A stretch of 64,000 nucleotides of DNA from Archilochus colubris (taxonomy: Eukaryota; Chordata; Aves; Apodiformes; Trochilidae): contig CM041084.1 in assembly GCA_023079485.1 (NCBI GenBank), forward strand, positions 104,166,467 through 104,230,466, in the 5' to 3' direction. The notes below the pieces were generated by a model that was given only the letters and a program-made list of their open reading frames with translations, was not told the origin of the DNA and did no database searches. Shown here piece after piece: positions 52,201 to 62,462 of the stretch; positions within the stretch are counted from its first letter, which is position 1; each line of letters opens with the position of its first letter. The position numbers and the translations under genes are program-made.

Positions 52201-55200
52201 TTTCCCAGCAGAAATTCTATGGCTTCTCTTAATTGTGTTAGTCATATTTAAATCCTGGTCTAGCCAGAAGAAATTATTTTGCTTTGTGTTGCCTTTGTGG
52301 AGGAGTCTACAATCTCTACCACAATATAAACAGTAAGAGGTAGAAGAATTTCTTGCTGGGGGGCGGGGGAGGAGGGAAGCATCATGTCATGGTTAACAGA
52401 TGTCTTCCTGGCTGATACTGCTAAAACAGGAATTCTTGCAGATTCTTAAATCTCCCTAGAATGGGAACTTTATCTTCCAGACAGAGCAGTAATTTCTGTG
52501 CTCGAGTCTCATGTTGACCAGGGTACATCCAAACTTGTCAGTGCCTTCTTCCATACTTGCCAGCAGAAAGGCACTTTCCAAGGTGGAAACTCACCTTGAG
52601 ACAGACATACCTCTGACCCCCACTGTCCTGCTTTTGATGGCAACACAGAAATGCAGGAATGTCTTCAGCTGGTTGCTCTGCAGTGCCAGAACTTGCAGCA
52701 AAGGAAGAAAAGCCCTCATCACTAGCATCTTGACTTTGAGTGACCCTTCTGTAATAACATCCCTGAATATCCATCCATCAGTGCCCAAGGCATATACTTT
52801 GAAATTGGTTCAGGTACTTAACTACAATTTCACTTCATTGGTTTAATTTTTGCAAAATTAATTGACATCTCTACACCACTAATAAAAGAAAATTTAAAAA
52901 GCATGTTGCAGAAGTTTGCAGTACCCTTAGAGTGGGCTGAACATCAGTCGATGTTTGCCAGGTACTGCGCTAGTGTTGAGCACAGCCAGGCTGCATTAGT
53001 AAGTATTAGTCCTCCAGTGTGATTTTAATAGAACTGCTTGCTGCCTTGGCCATGTAGTCTAACAAAAGCTCTGCATGATGATATAGCACATTTAGTCTTG
53101 CACACCCCACCCCCTTCTCTCTTTCACAAGGAGCATCAAGGTCGGGAGTATTCTGCTGCAGCCCATGTCCCTTGGTGCCATCACCCTGTTCTTTGAGCCT
53201 CTTCTCTAGCTGAAAATTAAGTATCTCCAATCTGCTTTTTTATCAGGTGCAACCTTGTACCTCAAAGTCTCAGGCAGCAGAGGATCACAGGGGTGATACA
53301 TATTCATGTTTTAACCCTGTGATCAATGCATTTGATGCTACCTTTGGCTAAGACTCAAATAAGCAGTTATTTTGTAACAGTGAAGCACTGTATAAATTCA
53401 TCATTATTCCACTGTGTTAACCATGTAAAATAAACTGGTGCTATTCCATGTACTTTAATTCAAAGAGAGAGTTTTGAGATTATTTGTATTGTGAAATTAA
53501 AAATCTTTCCATTTAACATCTTTGAATGTTAATTTATTTTTAACAACAGAAACATCTTCTTTTAGTCTTCCTTTTCCTTTTTAACTTACTTCTTATAAAT
53601 AAGGAATCACTTCCATTTTCCATCACCATTTTAAGCCTCCACACTATCAAGATTTCTGATACAAATGCATTTTCAGCCATAAGTATAGGAATTAGTTTAC
53701 TGACAGTTTATAGCTACTTAGCTGGCCACCTATGGCATGCATTAAGGTGTCCAGAAAGTGCATTGTCATTTGCTTCTTTCCATTTGTTCTGTGGTTGAGA
53801 AGTTGCCAATGACCTAGCAAAAGTTTGCTAAGGGCATCAGTCTTCTGTCTGCTCTCTGTGAAGTAGATTTGTCAGGGGTACATAATAACCACAGGTGAAG
53901 AGAGTCTACTATAAATCTTTTGTTTTCTTCACCTATTTTATTCTGATTTTCTTCTTAGGCAGGAGATAGAGGCATACAAATCTAAAACATCTTTTACTGG
54001 TAGTGTACCAAAACAGGATTTGTTTTCAACAATATTTCATCTTGCCAGTCTTTCCAACCATTTCAGGCATCCTCCCTCCTCTCATATTTATGAAACTATA
54101 TACACAGCTTTCCTATGAGAAAGCAGCTGCTTGAAAACACATGTAACACACAAGCTAACCTTCAAGTTCAAAACTGCCAGCCATGCAAAAAGTGTGCAGA
54201 GCCCAGGCTTTGACCAAAGCATTCATCACATTGTCCAAGCATCTGTCAGCTACCATATATCAAGGCTTTTATTTGTCTTGTGCAGCTTCCATCGCCAAAC
54301 TAAAATATACACATACAGATTTGTATACAGAGAATGTGAATGGAGCTCACTCCTGAACAAGTTCTGCTGAATACTAAAGTGAAATGTTTTGTGCAAATAA
54401 GCTGTGAGAAACAAGACAGACGTTTCTGGATGACAGAAGTTACAAACATTTGAGATTAGAGTATGAAAGAGACAATTTGGTAGTTCCCAGTGCTTTGCTC
54501 ATGTGTCTGATAGCTCTAGGAGTGTAGACTCTTAAGCCTCTGGATGCTTTACTTTAAATAAAACTAAAAAAAAAAAAAAAAAAGAAAAAGCATTATGTCT
54601 AAGTAAGAATGTGTGCTTAGAAAAATTCTGTGCTTCTTTTACAGAAATATTTGCAAACCCTTTGCAAAGTTTTGGGGATCAGTGTTGAATGGTGCTTCTA
54701 CATGGGCAATACCATAATTGTTCCAGACAGACAAAAATCCACACCATTTACAGTCATGTCTTCTCCTCAATATAGCAGCTTCATCTGGGTCTCATGGGCA
54801 ACTTGAGTGCAATGAAATGGCCTAAAACAGAAGAGAAATGTAAATACTGAGCAGAGAACAGGCAGTGAAGGACAGCATTAGGTCAGGCCCCACCATATAA
54901 GATCCCTGATGATTCCTATGGGTCACTGAGCCACTGCAGAGGATTCTTCCACTCCATCCCTCATGGACAGGGACAGAGGCAGGGGCTTGATGCTCAGTGC
55001 TGAGCTGTTTTGTGGGGTGTAGGAGGTGCCCTGGGCAGGATGAGGTTTGAGGACTAGGATTCCTATATAGCCTCATGGATGCTGTGCCACAGCCACAGCA
55101 CGACACTGAGAGGGGTGCTTGGGTACCTGGTCAGGAACAGTTAAATGTGGTAACTGGTCTGATCACTCAAAAGACACTAACTCATCATTGCTTTTAAATT

Positions 55201-58200
55201 ACCTGTCAACTTTCTGGGTATTTTTTGTTGCCTGCTTCTCTGATGGACAGGTTCCTACATGCTTACATCTCTATAGCCACCAGCCAGGCAAATAGCATCC
55301 CACTACTTAGACAAAGTTGGGCTTCTGCAGCAGCTAGAGGGAAAAAAGAAAAAAGTTGCACAATTCGTTTTCTTGAGAATAAGGGCAGTTCACTGAGCTC
55401 TCCAGCATGGCACTGACAAGATGAGACAGCTGCCTTAAAGCCAGTGTGTTCAAACATGCTGCTGTTATCCTGTTACATGAATCAAAACCAGCACACACCA
55501 GCTTTCATCTGTATTTCATTATTGTGATTTATATCATAGAGACTGTTGTCTCTCAGGAAGCAACAGCATTTGGAGTTGGGGAGAGGGGAGATTCTTATCA
55601 ACAGGAGAAAACTGACAAATCTCTGTTTAAAAATAGCTGTACCTCCTCACCATTTTCAGTTTTAAGCTGTCTGCTGACTCTTTAAGCCTCTAAATGCTTC
55701 ACTCTAAATAAAGTTTAAAAAAAAAAAACAAAAAAAAAAGCTTTTCTCCTTCTAAAAAGAATTTAGCTGAATTCTGGCAAACCTCCTGGGGGTTGGAGGA
55801 GTCCCAGGTAAAACAGATGGTGCCTGCTGAGTGGTCATGGGGAGAGGTGCAGCCCTGGGGACTGGTGCTCTGGTGTTGCTGTGTTGCACAGCCTGGGGCT
55901 CCCTCCTCCTCCAAGCAGTTGTCACAAGAGATGGGGTCCTGTCAACACTACCTTGTTGGAGGTGAAAACACCTGAAACTTGCTGTCTGGCATAATTTCTA
56001 CACAGCTGAGTCTGGAGGATGCTTGGACCCTCTTTGGCAGCCATGCCTTTTCTGCTGCAAAGTGATTTCTGTGGTGCTGGCAAAGGGTTGTGCTTGATTG
56101 TGTCCTCCTCTGTGCAAGGGAAGATGATTACCTAGAGAGGTGCAAAATCAAGTCTGCCAGAAGAAAACCGTGATCGCTTTGAGGGAGATAATTAAGATAG
56201 AACCAAGGAGCTCTGTGGTAATGGAGAACAAACAATAGGGAGTTAGGTTTTCAGTGAAGCATGAAATAAGGTGTCATGTAGCTTTGCACAGTAGCACCGA
56301 GCCTACTCTTTCTAGGATTGCCCAAGACAACCAAAAAATGCTCTTAGTAACTAAAACAATCTTTGGATTTAATAGTGTGTAACCTCTATGTGCTCAGTGT
56401 CTCTTGACTGTAAGTGACATGGACCGATGCTTCTGTACTTTGAGTAGCAGGTGGCACTGCTCTAAATTATGTTATGTGTCTTGTTTTAATCGTCCTCGTT
56501 TGGCAGCACTAAGAGGAGCCCTCTTAATAACACATGAAACTCCCAACGTATCTTTGTATCTGAAGCTCCCAATTTTCTGATGATCCTCTGACAAGGAAAG
56601 TAAGGATGAGGCAGGCAGGCAGCAATGTCCCAGGAAAGAAAGGAGAGGAGGAGCTGGTAAGGTCCTAAATCCATGGCCTCACAGATGTTTGCACATCTCC
56701 TCCTGAGCTCAGCAAAATGAAAACCAGGCAAACCCACACATTCAGTTAAAGCCTTTCCCTCCAGCCCCAGTTAGGGGAAGGCTTCTCCTGCCTTTCTTTT
56801 CCTCTCTTCCTTCTATTCAGGCATGGCAGCATGTGGCCTGCCTCAGCATCCAGCTGCTGTGTCAGGCTTGGTGACATTGCAGGGTCTGCCTGGGGCTGCA
56901 CTCCAGCTCTTCCACACTCCTGCAGGGCAACAGGGATGACTGAAGAAGGTTCCCTCAAAACTGGCAGCTTTCTGTAACAGGGCTGAATTTCCTCAAGAAA
57001 TTGCCCCTTTATTCAGCAAACTGACTGCTGCCTAACACATAACTGCATTGGAGCGGGCCTGCAAGCATTAGAAAATAGCAGACAGCTGCTGGGTGTGATG
57101 TGCATAGTAGAATTACCTGCCGGGATGTAGAGGAGCAATTTATCTGGACAGGTAATGCTTCTCACACTGCAAATCAGATAGCAGAATGGCCCACATTTTA
57201 AAATGTGTATGACCTAACAACACCCCATAACAAAAGAAGTTCGGTTTTCTTCCTCTCTGTTTCAGGATTTTTCCCTCAGTACTGCTGTGCACTATTCAGG
57301 AAAACACATGCTCTGCTTTCTTATAAATTCTTACAGTTATCCATTCTTTCTGTACTGTAGCTTCTAAATAAAGTGCAGGAAAAGTTGCATGTGTCTCACT
57401 GCCCTTCATGCTCATTTTGGATCTAGACAGGAACATCAAATAACAGTTGTTGTCTGATTGCTCTCCAGAGCTATTATGCTCTCTTTTCCCTGAGCCTTTC
57501 CATGTACTGTTTTATTCATGAATAAAAAACTTCCAAGCATACACAGCCTGTTTTTTTCGCTGATTCCTGTGAGGATATAATACAGCGAGGCTCCATCTTC
57601 TATATAGACACAACATGTAGCAGTGTGTTTTGCATGCCTATTTCCACCTCTTGTTGTCCAGCTTTAACAGTCCTTTGCCATAATACAGGCTAACCATAAA
57701 CACAGATCAGAAGGGAGTTAGAAGTTATTTTACTGGAAGGAGAATGCACTGCTCCTGCAGACTGCTTCTCTCCCACTGCCCATGCTTGAAGCTGGCCTGG
57801 GGACCAAGTTGTCCCCTTGCAACCCAAGGTGGGGCTCTTCTCTGCTTCTGTCCAAAGGGCAGAGCAGCCAAAGCCAGGAAGAGATTTGGCACATTCCCAA
57901 AATAAAGGTTGGTTTGTTGTTCAGGTGATATATTTTGGCCACCTGAATGGTGATGGAGGATTTGGGTAAAATGCTTCCTGAATGGAGACTGAAGGAATGA
58001 GGGAGACACTGCACATCCATAGGTGTGAGCACTGACACTGGTAGTACTGGCTGAGAGGACCCTCTGCTGCTTAAGGATATTCTTGAGGTTATGACAAAAA
58101 GGAATAGCAAGCTTAATGCAAAGGAAATAGACTTTACTTTGTTGCCCTAACTCAATATTTTTTTTGTGTACAACTGCCTAGCTTATAAGAGTATTACTGG

Positions 58201-61200
58201 CACACAACTGAATGACCTGCCATGTAGGCTAATTACCTATTTTATCACAAATGTATGCTGTGGCAGTCAGAAATTTGTACCACCAGTTCCGTTGAAGAAT
58301 CATTTTGAGAGAAACTCAGTATGTTTCAGAACTGCATGGAGATATGCACACAAAATCTGTTCATCAAACCACAGTCATTGCAATGACTTTTTTTGGTTTA
58401 CCAAGACTTCTTAGCTAGGTTTTATCCACCCACATTTAGCTTAAACTCAGTCTTAGTGATAGTTGGAGGATTCCTCAAGGTATGTGTTTTTGGGGGCTTG
58501 TGCTGAACGGTCTTCTCAGATTTCAGATTACTTGTTCTGATGGAGCAGTCACTAAGAAATTGTTGCCTTAACTCACACTTAATTTTCTCCTCTATTGGAA
58601 GCACTGGAACTGAGTGGCACTTGGGTACTGTTTCTTGCTTTTGGGAACTGTGATATCTCATTTGTTACAAAATAAAAAGAGAAATTTTCTCTTGACCATG
58701 TGTTACAGACAACAGTCATAGACTACGTGAAGCCATCAGATCTCAAGAAAGACATGAATGAGACCTTCAAGGAGAAGTTCCCTCACATCAAGTTAACCCT
58801 CAGTAAAATAAGGAGGTAGGTTGCAAAGTTTGTCAAGGCTGCAAGGTGATGCAGCTGTCTCACATTTCAGATGAGCTGCTGCTGTGCATGAGGGGAAGCA
58901 CTGCACTGATGGATCTTGCCAGAGCAGTGACCAGCAGAGGTGCAGAATAAGTCAGATGATTGCTTTGATCAGTGGAGTGAGTAAACAAGGTAGGGGAATG
59001 TACAAGCACTCACCACTCAGGTGTCAAACTCAGCATCTAATGGGATAAGGATGCGAATTGGGCATGCACTATGCCAAAATATCCAGAAAAGTAACACAGC
59101 AGTCTCTAAGCTGGTGGCACTTAGCTTAAAAGGAGACTGAGGAAAGAGAAACCCTGACTTTTGTGCCCTGCCCTGACAGCATGGCCAGAAGCAAAGCAAG
59201 TAGTCAGCTTCACATCAAAGTCATAGTGTTTCGTCACTGTTTCCAGTGTAGCAGGCTAGACATATTGCTTCACTGAAGTTATGAGAATTTCAGTTGACTG
59301 AAGGGGCCAGCAGGATACTGAGTTTTGTTGCTCTGTAACCAAACAATGCTGCAGTACATGGAAAGGCTGTTGGTTTGGATTTGACCAACCATAACCCAGC
59401 AGCAAAGCTGTCTACAGAGCACAAGCAATCGAGCTGTTCTTACTAAATAAATTGCATGCAGCTTAAGACCTCTGATGAAATACTGTTACTAAAAATGCCA
59501 AAGCTTTTCAGTTGCTTTTGTAGTTTGACATAACTGTCTACCGGGGGCATTGAGGGGGAAGGGTGAGGTCAAAATGCGCCATGAAATGCATCCAAAACAG
59601 AACATTAAGATACCTTCTCAGTAGGTTACATTTCCCTTTCCCCCTCCATTTGACTAAGCAAGAACCTCTGAAAGGGTGACTCTTAGGGTAAAGTGAGGAA
59701 TGCTTTAGAATGCAGTTCACAGCATACTTGTCTGATCTCTTTACTCAGCTTGAAGAGAGAAATGCGCAAGCTTGCTCAAGAAGAATGTGGTTTTGAAGAG
59801 CCCACAGTGGCAATGGCCTTTGTCTACTTTGAGAAGCTCGCTCTCAAGGGGAAGCTGAACAAGCAGAACAGAAAGCTTTGTGCTGGAGCCTGTGTCCTTT
59901 TAGCAGCCAAAATTGGCAGTGACCTCAGAAAACATGAAGTCAAGCATCTTATAGATGTACGTATCCATAGGTTTCCAGTGTTCCTTCTGCATGAAGTGCC
60001 CGGGTGCAAGCCTGCTCTCCTCTGGGTTTCCAGCTGTACAGCCATCTAAATACCCTTTTTTGTTATTCATCTATGTGGAAGCAGTACAGAGGCATGGGAA
60101 TGAATGTGTTTTAAGATCCTGGTGTCAGATACTATGAGTCTGAATGCTATCTGACCACTGTTCTATCAATACCAGTCAGAAGTTAGCCTTCAGAATATTC
60201 ATTTGGCTTTTAATTCTCTTTTTGAAAGGGTCAATAAGGACTCTCCTTTGAGAGGTAAATGCAGATACTAATTTCAGACAGAGTCTAATAGGCTACCAAA
60301 TTAAAATTTCTGACATTAAATTAAGCTTTTGGGCATGAAAACCTCAAGAACTGTTCCCATTAGAATACCTCAACACCTCACCCTATTTTTTTTTTTTTAA
60401 TAGAGGAAGATGTTTGGTCTTCTGCCCACTCCATATGAAACAGCTAACAGTGTTTTCTCTATATGAAGGAGTTAACAGTGTAAAATCTGAGTGTTGTTCC
60501 ATAATCCATTTACAATCACTGAGATACCAGTCTGATTTAACACTACAGAAAGTTAAAGCAGGTAGCTGGGTACTTGCTTGTAACCAATTCATTCAAGTTT
60601 GTGAGATGTGGAAACCTGGCTGGGGGACAGACCTGGACTCATGCCCTTGTGCCACAGTCACAGATCTAGGCTGATGGTCAGTTTGTTAGAAAGCCCTCTG
60701 AATAATGAGGGAAAAAAAAAAAAATCACGTTGAGCTTTTCTGTAGACCCGGTAGGCAGAGAAATAGCAAGCCAGGAAGATTATAAGAAGAGAACAGGGAA
60801 GGTGGGAGGGGTAGGGGAAATAGTCCTGAACAGCTGTTTGCCTACTTGTAGCATCCAAATCCAGTGAAAACAGCAGAGCAGATGGGAGATTTAGTACATT
60901 ACAGCGAAAAGCCAGCTATGAAACCCATCTCATGCCTTTTGAGGATAGTAGCTTCTGTTACTCACTGCCCTTACAGTTGTTGCAGATGACACCTTCTGCC
61001 TCTGAGGTATTCAGATCAAATATCCCTAATTGTAGCAGAAATAATTTCCCTAATAGGGTGTTGTAACAGTCTGATACTGAAAGGAAAATCAGTGATTTTG
61101 TGAGGAACTTTTGTGAGGAAATTTGTGAGCAGTTATGAGATGCATGTCTTCCATAACATGAGTGATTCTGATGTTTGCATGAAGGCAGGAGCTTCCTCTT

Positions 61201-61665
61201 CCTGCAGTGGTCATCACTATGATCATTAGAAAACCTATCCGCTGGAGACAGAAGGAGTGAAATGACAAACATGTCAGAAATAGCATGGCTGGCTGGGCTT
61301 TGTATTTTCACCTTCACAGTAAGGAATCAGTACATCCACTTCATCCTGGTCTCATTTTCTAAACCGAGTGCCATGCAAGTCTAGCAGGGCAGAGGTTTAA
61401 TGACAGCAGCAAGTGTGTTTTGAATAATGTCACCTATGAGAATCACAGAAAGAAAGCACTACGAACTTAAAGCCTCGCTCAAAGGGACTTCTAACTATTT
61501 TTTTTCCCTTGTCTGTCATTGCAGAAACTGGAAGAGAAGTTCCGTCTGAACAGGCGGGAGCTGATCGCCTTCGAGTTCCCGGTGCTGGTGGCCTTGGAGT
61601 TTGCTCTCCACCTTCCTGAGCATGAAGTGATGCCACACTACAGACGCTTGGTGCAGAACTCCTAG
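25170..61665 (+). CDS. CABLES1: CABLES1 (Cdk5 and Abl enzyme substrate 1), 3' part of the coding region, exons 2-10 (spliced)
   Basis: Spliced CDS: join of 25170-25241, 27521-27613, 34611-34688, 46345-46444, 47935-48091, 48851-48954, 58709-58815, 59749-59956, 61525-61665. It gives 352 residues plus TAG; the first base completes a codon begun in an exon upstream of the window. I recognise the protein as CABLES1 from blocks such as [18 protein letters not shown] (exon 2), [14 protein letters not shown] (exon 7), [13 protein letters not shown] (exon 9) and [15 protein letters not shown] (exon 10). The family is an adaptor linking Cdk5, Cdk2 or Cdk3 to Abl or Wee1 kinases; it promotes inhibitory tyrosine phosphorylation of Cdks and has been linked to growth suppression and neurite outgrowth. 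Visible residues about 202-352 form the cyclin-like C-terminal domain. The upstream part is low-complexity, Ser/Arg-rich linker. Human CABLES1 is about 630 residues, so roughly 280 N-terminal residues (exon 1) are missing here. The paralogue CABLES2 is the main alternative and is less likely. Confidence 0.93.
25242..27520 (+). other. CABLES1: CABLES1 intron 2
   Basis: A 2.28-kb intron between symmetric exons 2 and 3. It is AT-rich with short T runs near 26926-26938 and 27180-27275, and a strong pyrimidine tract at the 3' end. The 26390-26720 part is more GC-rich but carries no recognised element or exon. Confidence 0.9.
27521..27613 (+). CDS. CABLES1: CABLES1 coding exon 3
   Basis: A strong pyrimidine tract (27481-27518, including a run of C) precedes cag|ATGTCGG. 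The 93-nt exon restores the split Arg and encodes [18 protein letters not shown] followed by [12 protein letters not shown], visible residues 24-54, ending in AG before gtactg. It is basic and holds one proline-directed serine (Ser31-Pro32 of the visible part), a plausible Cdk-type site by motif only. The ATG at 27521 is out of the coding frame and should not be taken as a start. The exon is symmetric (phase 2 in, phase 2 out). Confidence 0.94.
27614..34610 (+). other. CABLES1: CABLES1 intron 3
   Basis: A 7.0-kb intron. It holds a T run (31698-31720) and a minus-strand open frame of 197 codons (30830-31423) without recognised homology. The remainder is unique-looking AT-rich DNA. Confidence 0.9.
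31698..31720. repeat. Poly(T) tract of about 23 T
   Basis: A T run in intron 3, equivalent to an A tract on the minus strand. No retroposon body is recognised beside it. Confidence 0.9.
34611..34688 (+). CDS. CABLES1: CABLES1 coding exon 4
   Basis: The acceptor is tatattttag|AATAGTC after a T-rich tract; the donor GG|gtatgt is good. The exon is 78 nt, phase 2 in and phase 2 out, so it is symmetric. It encodes [18 protein letters not shown] followed by YRDCTQV, visible residues 56-80, with Arg55 and Gly81 split across the junctions. The hydrophobic beginning (IVLI) followed by a basic Ser-rich stretch is typical of this segment in CABLES1. Confidence 0.93.
36943..37790 (-). mobile_element. 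CR1-type LINE, 5'-truncated, minus orientation
   Basis: On the minus strand the sequence encodes [50 protein letters not shown] and [18 protein letters not shown], the characteristic C-terminal part of CR1 ORF2 (reverse transcriptase tail region). Further into the element come the CR1-typical TGGCTTAAAACTGGATGA and CTGGAAGTGCTCAAGGCCAG segments, and it ends at low coordinates with the ATTCTGTGATT-type CR1 3' terminus (reverse complement at about 36945-36960). The copy is 5'-truncated, and its frame is broken by an 18-C run (18 G on the plus strand), so it is a dead copy. Confidence 0.93.
37464..37481. repeat. 18-G homopolymer inside the CR1 copy
   Basis: An uninterrupted G run on the plus strand, flanked by GAGCAGAGCAGA and AGGAGAATCACC. 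It interrupts the CR1 coding frame. Confidence 0.95.
39663..39680. repeat. (CA)9 microsatellite
   Basis: Perfect CA dinucleotide run in intron 4, flanked by GTG on both sides. Confidence 0.9.
40255..40762 (+). mobile_element. CR1-type LINE, 5'-truncated, plus orientation
   Basis: The plus strand encodes [20 protein letters not shown] (CR1 ORF2 near its C-terminus) and later [20 protein letters not shown] in another frame, with the CR1-typical GTTCAGCCTGGAGAAGACGA stretch between. It closes with TTCCAACCCGGCTGATTCTG and a second TGATTCTGTG unit, the CR1 3' terminal repeats. Frame breaks and 5' truncation show it is inactive. Its 5' boundary is approximate. Confidence 0.92.
43965..44040. repeat. 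(AAGGAG)n hexanucleotide microsatellite
   Basis: About twelve AAGGAG units with one interruption near the 3' end, purine-only on the plus strand, in intron 4. It creates a spurious Lys-Glu repeat open frame. Confidence 0.95.
44786..44843. repeat. (AAAAC)n/(AAAC)n A-rich tract
   Basis: Pentamer AAAAC units grade into AAAC tetramers and then an A run. It could be an old retroposon tail, but no body is recognisable upstream. Confidence 0.92.
46345..46444 (+). CDS. CABLES1: CABLES1 coding exon 5
   Basis: The acceptor is tgttccccag|GGATATG. The exon is 100 nt, enters in phase 2 and ends in phase 0 at GGG-AAG before gtgggg, a poor donor match beyond GT. It encodes [18 protein letters not shown] followed by [15 protein letters not shown], visible residues 82-114. 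The second half ([16 protein letters not shown]) is the clearly conserved part. The middle QCHSTGVC carries two cysteines that I do not remember from the mammalian protein; this is a memory-based impression, not an alignment. Confidence 0.93.
46445..47934 (+). other. CABLES1: CABLES1 intron 5
   Basis: A 1.49-kb AT-rich intron with no recognised repeat or RNA gene. It starts with the weak donor gtgggg and ends with a T-rich acceptor tract. Confidence 0.9.
47935..48091 (+). CDS. CABLES1: CABLES1 coding exon 6
   Basis: The acceptor is tttctttttag|ACTGTT and the donor CAG|gtaact. The exon is 157 nt, phase 0 in and phase 1 out. It encodes [18 protein letters not shown], then [18 protein letters not shown], then [16 protein letters not shown] (visible residues 115-166). 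It is rich in Ser, Thr and Arg and lacks a predicted fold by eye, consistent with a phosphorylated linker in front of the cyclin-like domain. Confidence 0.94.
48092..48850 (+). other. CABLES1: CABLES1 intron 6
   Basis: The shortest complete intron, 759 nt. Nothing other than splice signals is recognised in it. Confidence 0.92.
48851..48954 (+). CDS. CABLES1: CABLES1 coding exon 7
   Basis: The acceptor is tgttttatag|GCAGTG and the donor ATG|gtaagt is a full consensus. The exon is 104 nt, phase 1 in and phase 0 out. It encodes [18 protein letters not shown] followed by [16 protein letters not shown] (visible residues 168-201). The acidic DLGDF...[12 protein letters not shown] block is a strong CABLES family signature immediately before the cyclin-like region. 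Confidence 0.95.
54527..54590 (+). repeat. Duplicated AATAAA plus A-tract segment, copy 1
   Basis: GACTCTTAAGCCTC, ATGCTT and AATAAA (54557-54562), then an 18-A run from 54566. It aligns to 55676-55740 at roughly 80-85 percent by eye over the first 45 bases. Confidence 0.7.
55676..55740 (+). repeat. Duplicated AATAAA plus A-tract segment, copy 2
   Basis: GACTCTTTAAGCCTC, ATGCTTCACTC and AATAAA (55707-55712), then an A tract interrupted by one C. It is the second member of the pair beginning at 54527. Confidence 0.7.
58709..58815 (+). CDS. CABLES1: CABLES1 coding exon 8, start of the cyclin-like domain
   Basis: The acceptor is tgttacag|ACAACAG and the donor AG|gtaggt. The exon is 107 nt, phase 0 in and phase 2 out. 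It encodes [18 protein letters not shown] followed by [17 protein letters not shown] (visible residues 202-236). This lysine-rich segment leads into the helical cyclin-box-like part of CABLES1. Confidence 0.95.
58816..59748 (+). other. CABLES1: CABLES1 intron 8
   Basis: A 933-nt intron between the two exons that open the cyclin-like domain. I see nothing in it beyond splice signals. Confidence 0.92.
59749..59956 (+). CDS. CABLES1: CABLES1 coding exon 9, cyclin-box core
   Basis: The acceptor is ctttactcag|CTTGAAG and the donor GAT|gtacgt is good. The exon is 208 nt, phase 2 in and phase 0 out. It encodes [54 protein letters not shown] and [15 protein letters not shown] (visible residues 238-306). 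The pattern A-FVYFEKL followed by [14 protein letters not shown] matches the alpha-helical cyclin-box core, where helices carry small and hydrophobic residues. In cyclins this fold contacts Cdks; in CABLES1 it is the conserved C-terminal region. Confidence 0.96.
59957..61524 (+). other. CABLES1: CABLES1 intron 9
   Basis: A 1.57-kb intron with a T run near 60386-60398 and an A run near 60711-60724. The exon 9 frame stays open into this intron until a stop at 60047-60049, so intron retention would replace the end of the cyclin-like domain with about 30 unrelated residues. Confidence 0.9.
61525..61665 (+). CDS. CABLES1: CABLES1 terminal coding exon 10 and stop codon
   Basis: The acceptor is gtcattgcag|AAACTGG. 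The exon enters in phase 0; 46 codons encode [36 protein letters not shown] and [10 protein letters not shown] (visible residues 307-352), then TAG at 61663-61665. It ends the cyclin-like domain. The C-terminus is where CABLES1 is expected to stop, so the gene appears intact at its 3' end. The exon continues without a visible splice site into the 3' UTR. Confidence 0.95.
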   Translation, partial: KLEEKFRLNRRELIAFEFPVLVALEFALHLPEHEVMPHYRRLVQNS

Positions 61666-62197
61666 CACTGGCTGCCCTCTGGGGAAGGGGCTCCCGACTG
61701 TTCCCTCTTGGCTCTCCTGAGCTGCAGTTACTACTGGAAAATGCAAAATCAAGACTCCTAACTCTTCACTCTCTCTCACCCCGAGACCATTTTTTTTTCT
61801 GGCAACATACAGGAAACACTGCGTCGACGTGAGACTCTCAGCTCTGACAGATTTACCTGTTGTTACTTTCTCACTACAGGTGGAGACCGAGCTGTTGGTA
61901 AATGGTTAGCTGAAATGGGGTGGCGACTGACCCTGTCTGTGGGGACTACAGCTATAAAAGTAGGCAAAAAGTAGAAGGGCAGCCTCCCCAGCCACCCCTC
62001 TGACCCGTCACACAAACCCTGGAAGCCCACGTGAGTGCATTCTCATAGCGCTTTTTCTACAGACCTGCTGCAACTTCCCAGTGGACTTCGTACCCGTTGT
62101 GAAAAAGCTTTTAAAGAGGATTATCTTCACTGTGTCAAAAAGAATGTGCCAATCTATTTTTGTATCAGCAATTGAAAGTGCACTTTTTCCTGTGGGG

Positions 62198-62234
62198 TGT
62201 TTGTGTGTGTATCTGTGTGTGTGTGCGTGTGCGA
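62198..62234. repeat. TG-rich imperfect dinucleotide repeat in the 3' UTR
   Basis: Alternating GT units are interrupted by TAT, CTG and GCG. The tract is transcribed as part of the 3' UTR if the gene model is right. Confidence 0.8.
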
Positions 62235-62436
62235 CGCCGAACTGATCTCAGTCCAGGTGGTTGGCTTAGCTGTTTCCGAGTGTATCAGTTACTGATGGCA
62301 AAGATCAAGGTGACCTTACGTGTTTACTTCTTGAAAAAACATAACTACTGGAAAAGTGGTAAATGGGATCATTTGGGGACACTTGGCTTTTTTATTCTCT
62401 GATCTTTCCCAACATTGTACCTTTGAAAGGATTACA

Positions 62437-62462
62437 CTACTACTACTACTACTACTACTACT
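62437..62462. repeat. (CTA)n trinucleotide microsatellite in the 3' UTR
   Basis: Nearly nine perfect CTA units lie within the probable CABLES1 3' UTR. They are likely to vary in length between individuals. Confidence 0.9.

Larger units (their letters stand above)
48955..58708 (+). other. CABLES1: CABLES1 intron 7
   Basis: A 9.75-kb intron. It contains two related segments about 1.15 kb apart, each with AATAAA followed by an A tract (54527-54590 and 55676-55740). It also holds a 12-bp palindrome at 51564-51575. The rest is AT-rich DNA without recognised exons or repeats. Confidence 0.9.

Noticed and set aside
25170..61665. CABLES2 as the identity of the gene
   Set aside because: Exon 2, exon 3 and the C-terminal tail read as CABLES1 to me. 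An alignment with both paralogues would settle it.
61950..61960. GCTATAAAAG as a TATA box
   Set aside because: It lies in the 3' UTR, with no downstream gene on the plus strand to support promoter use.
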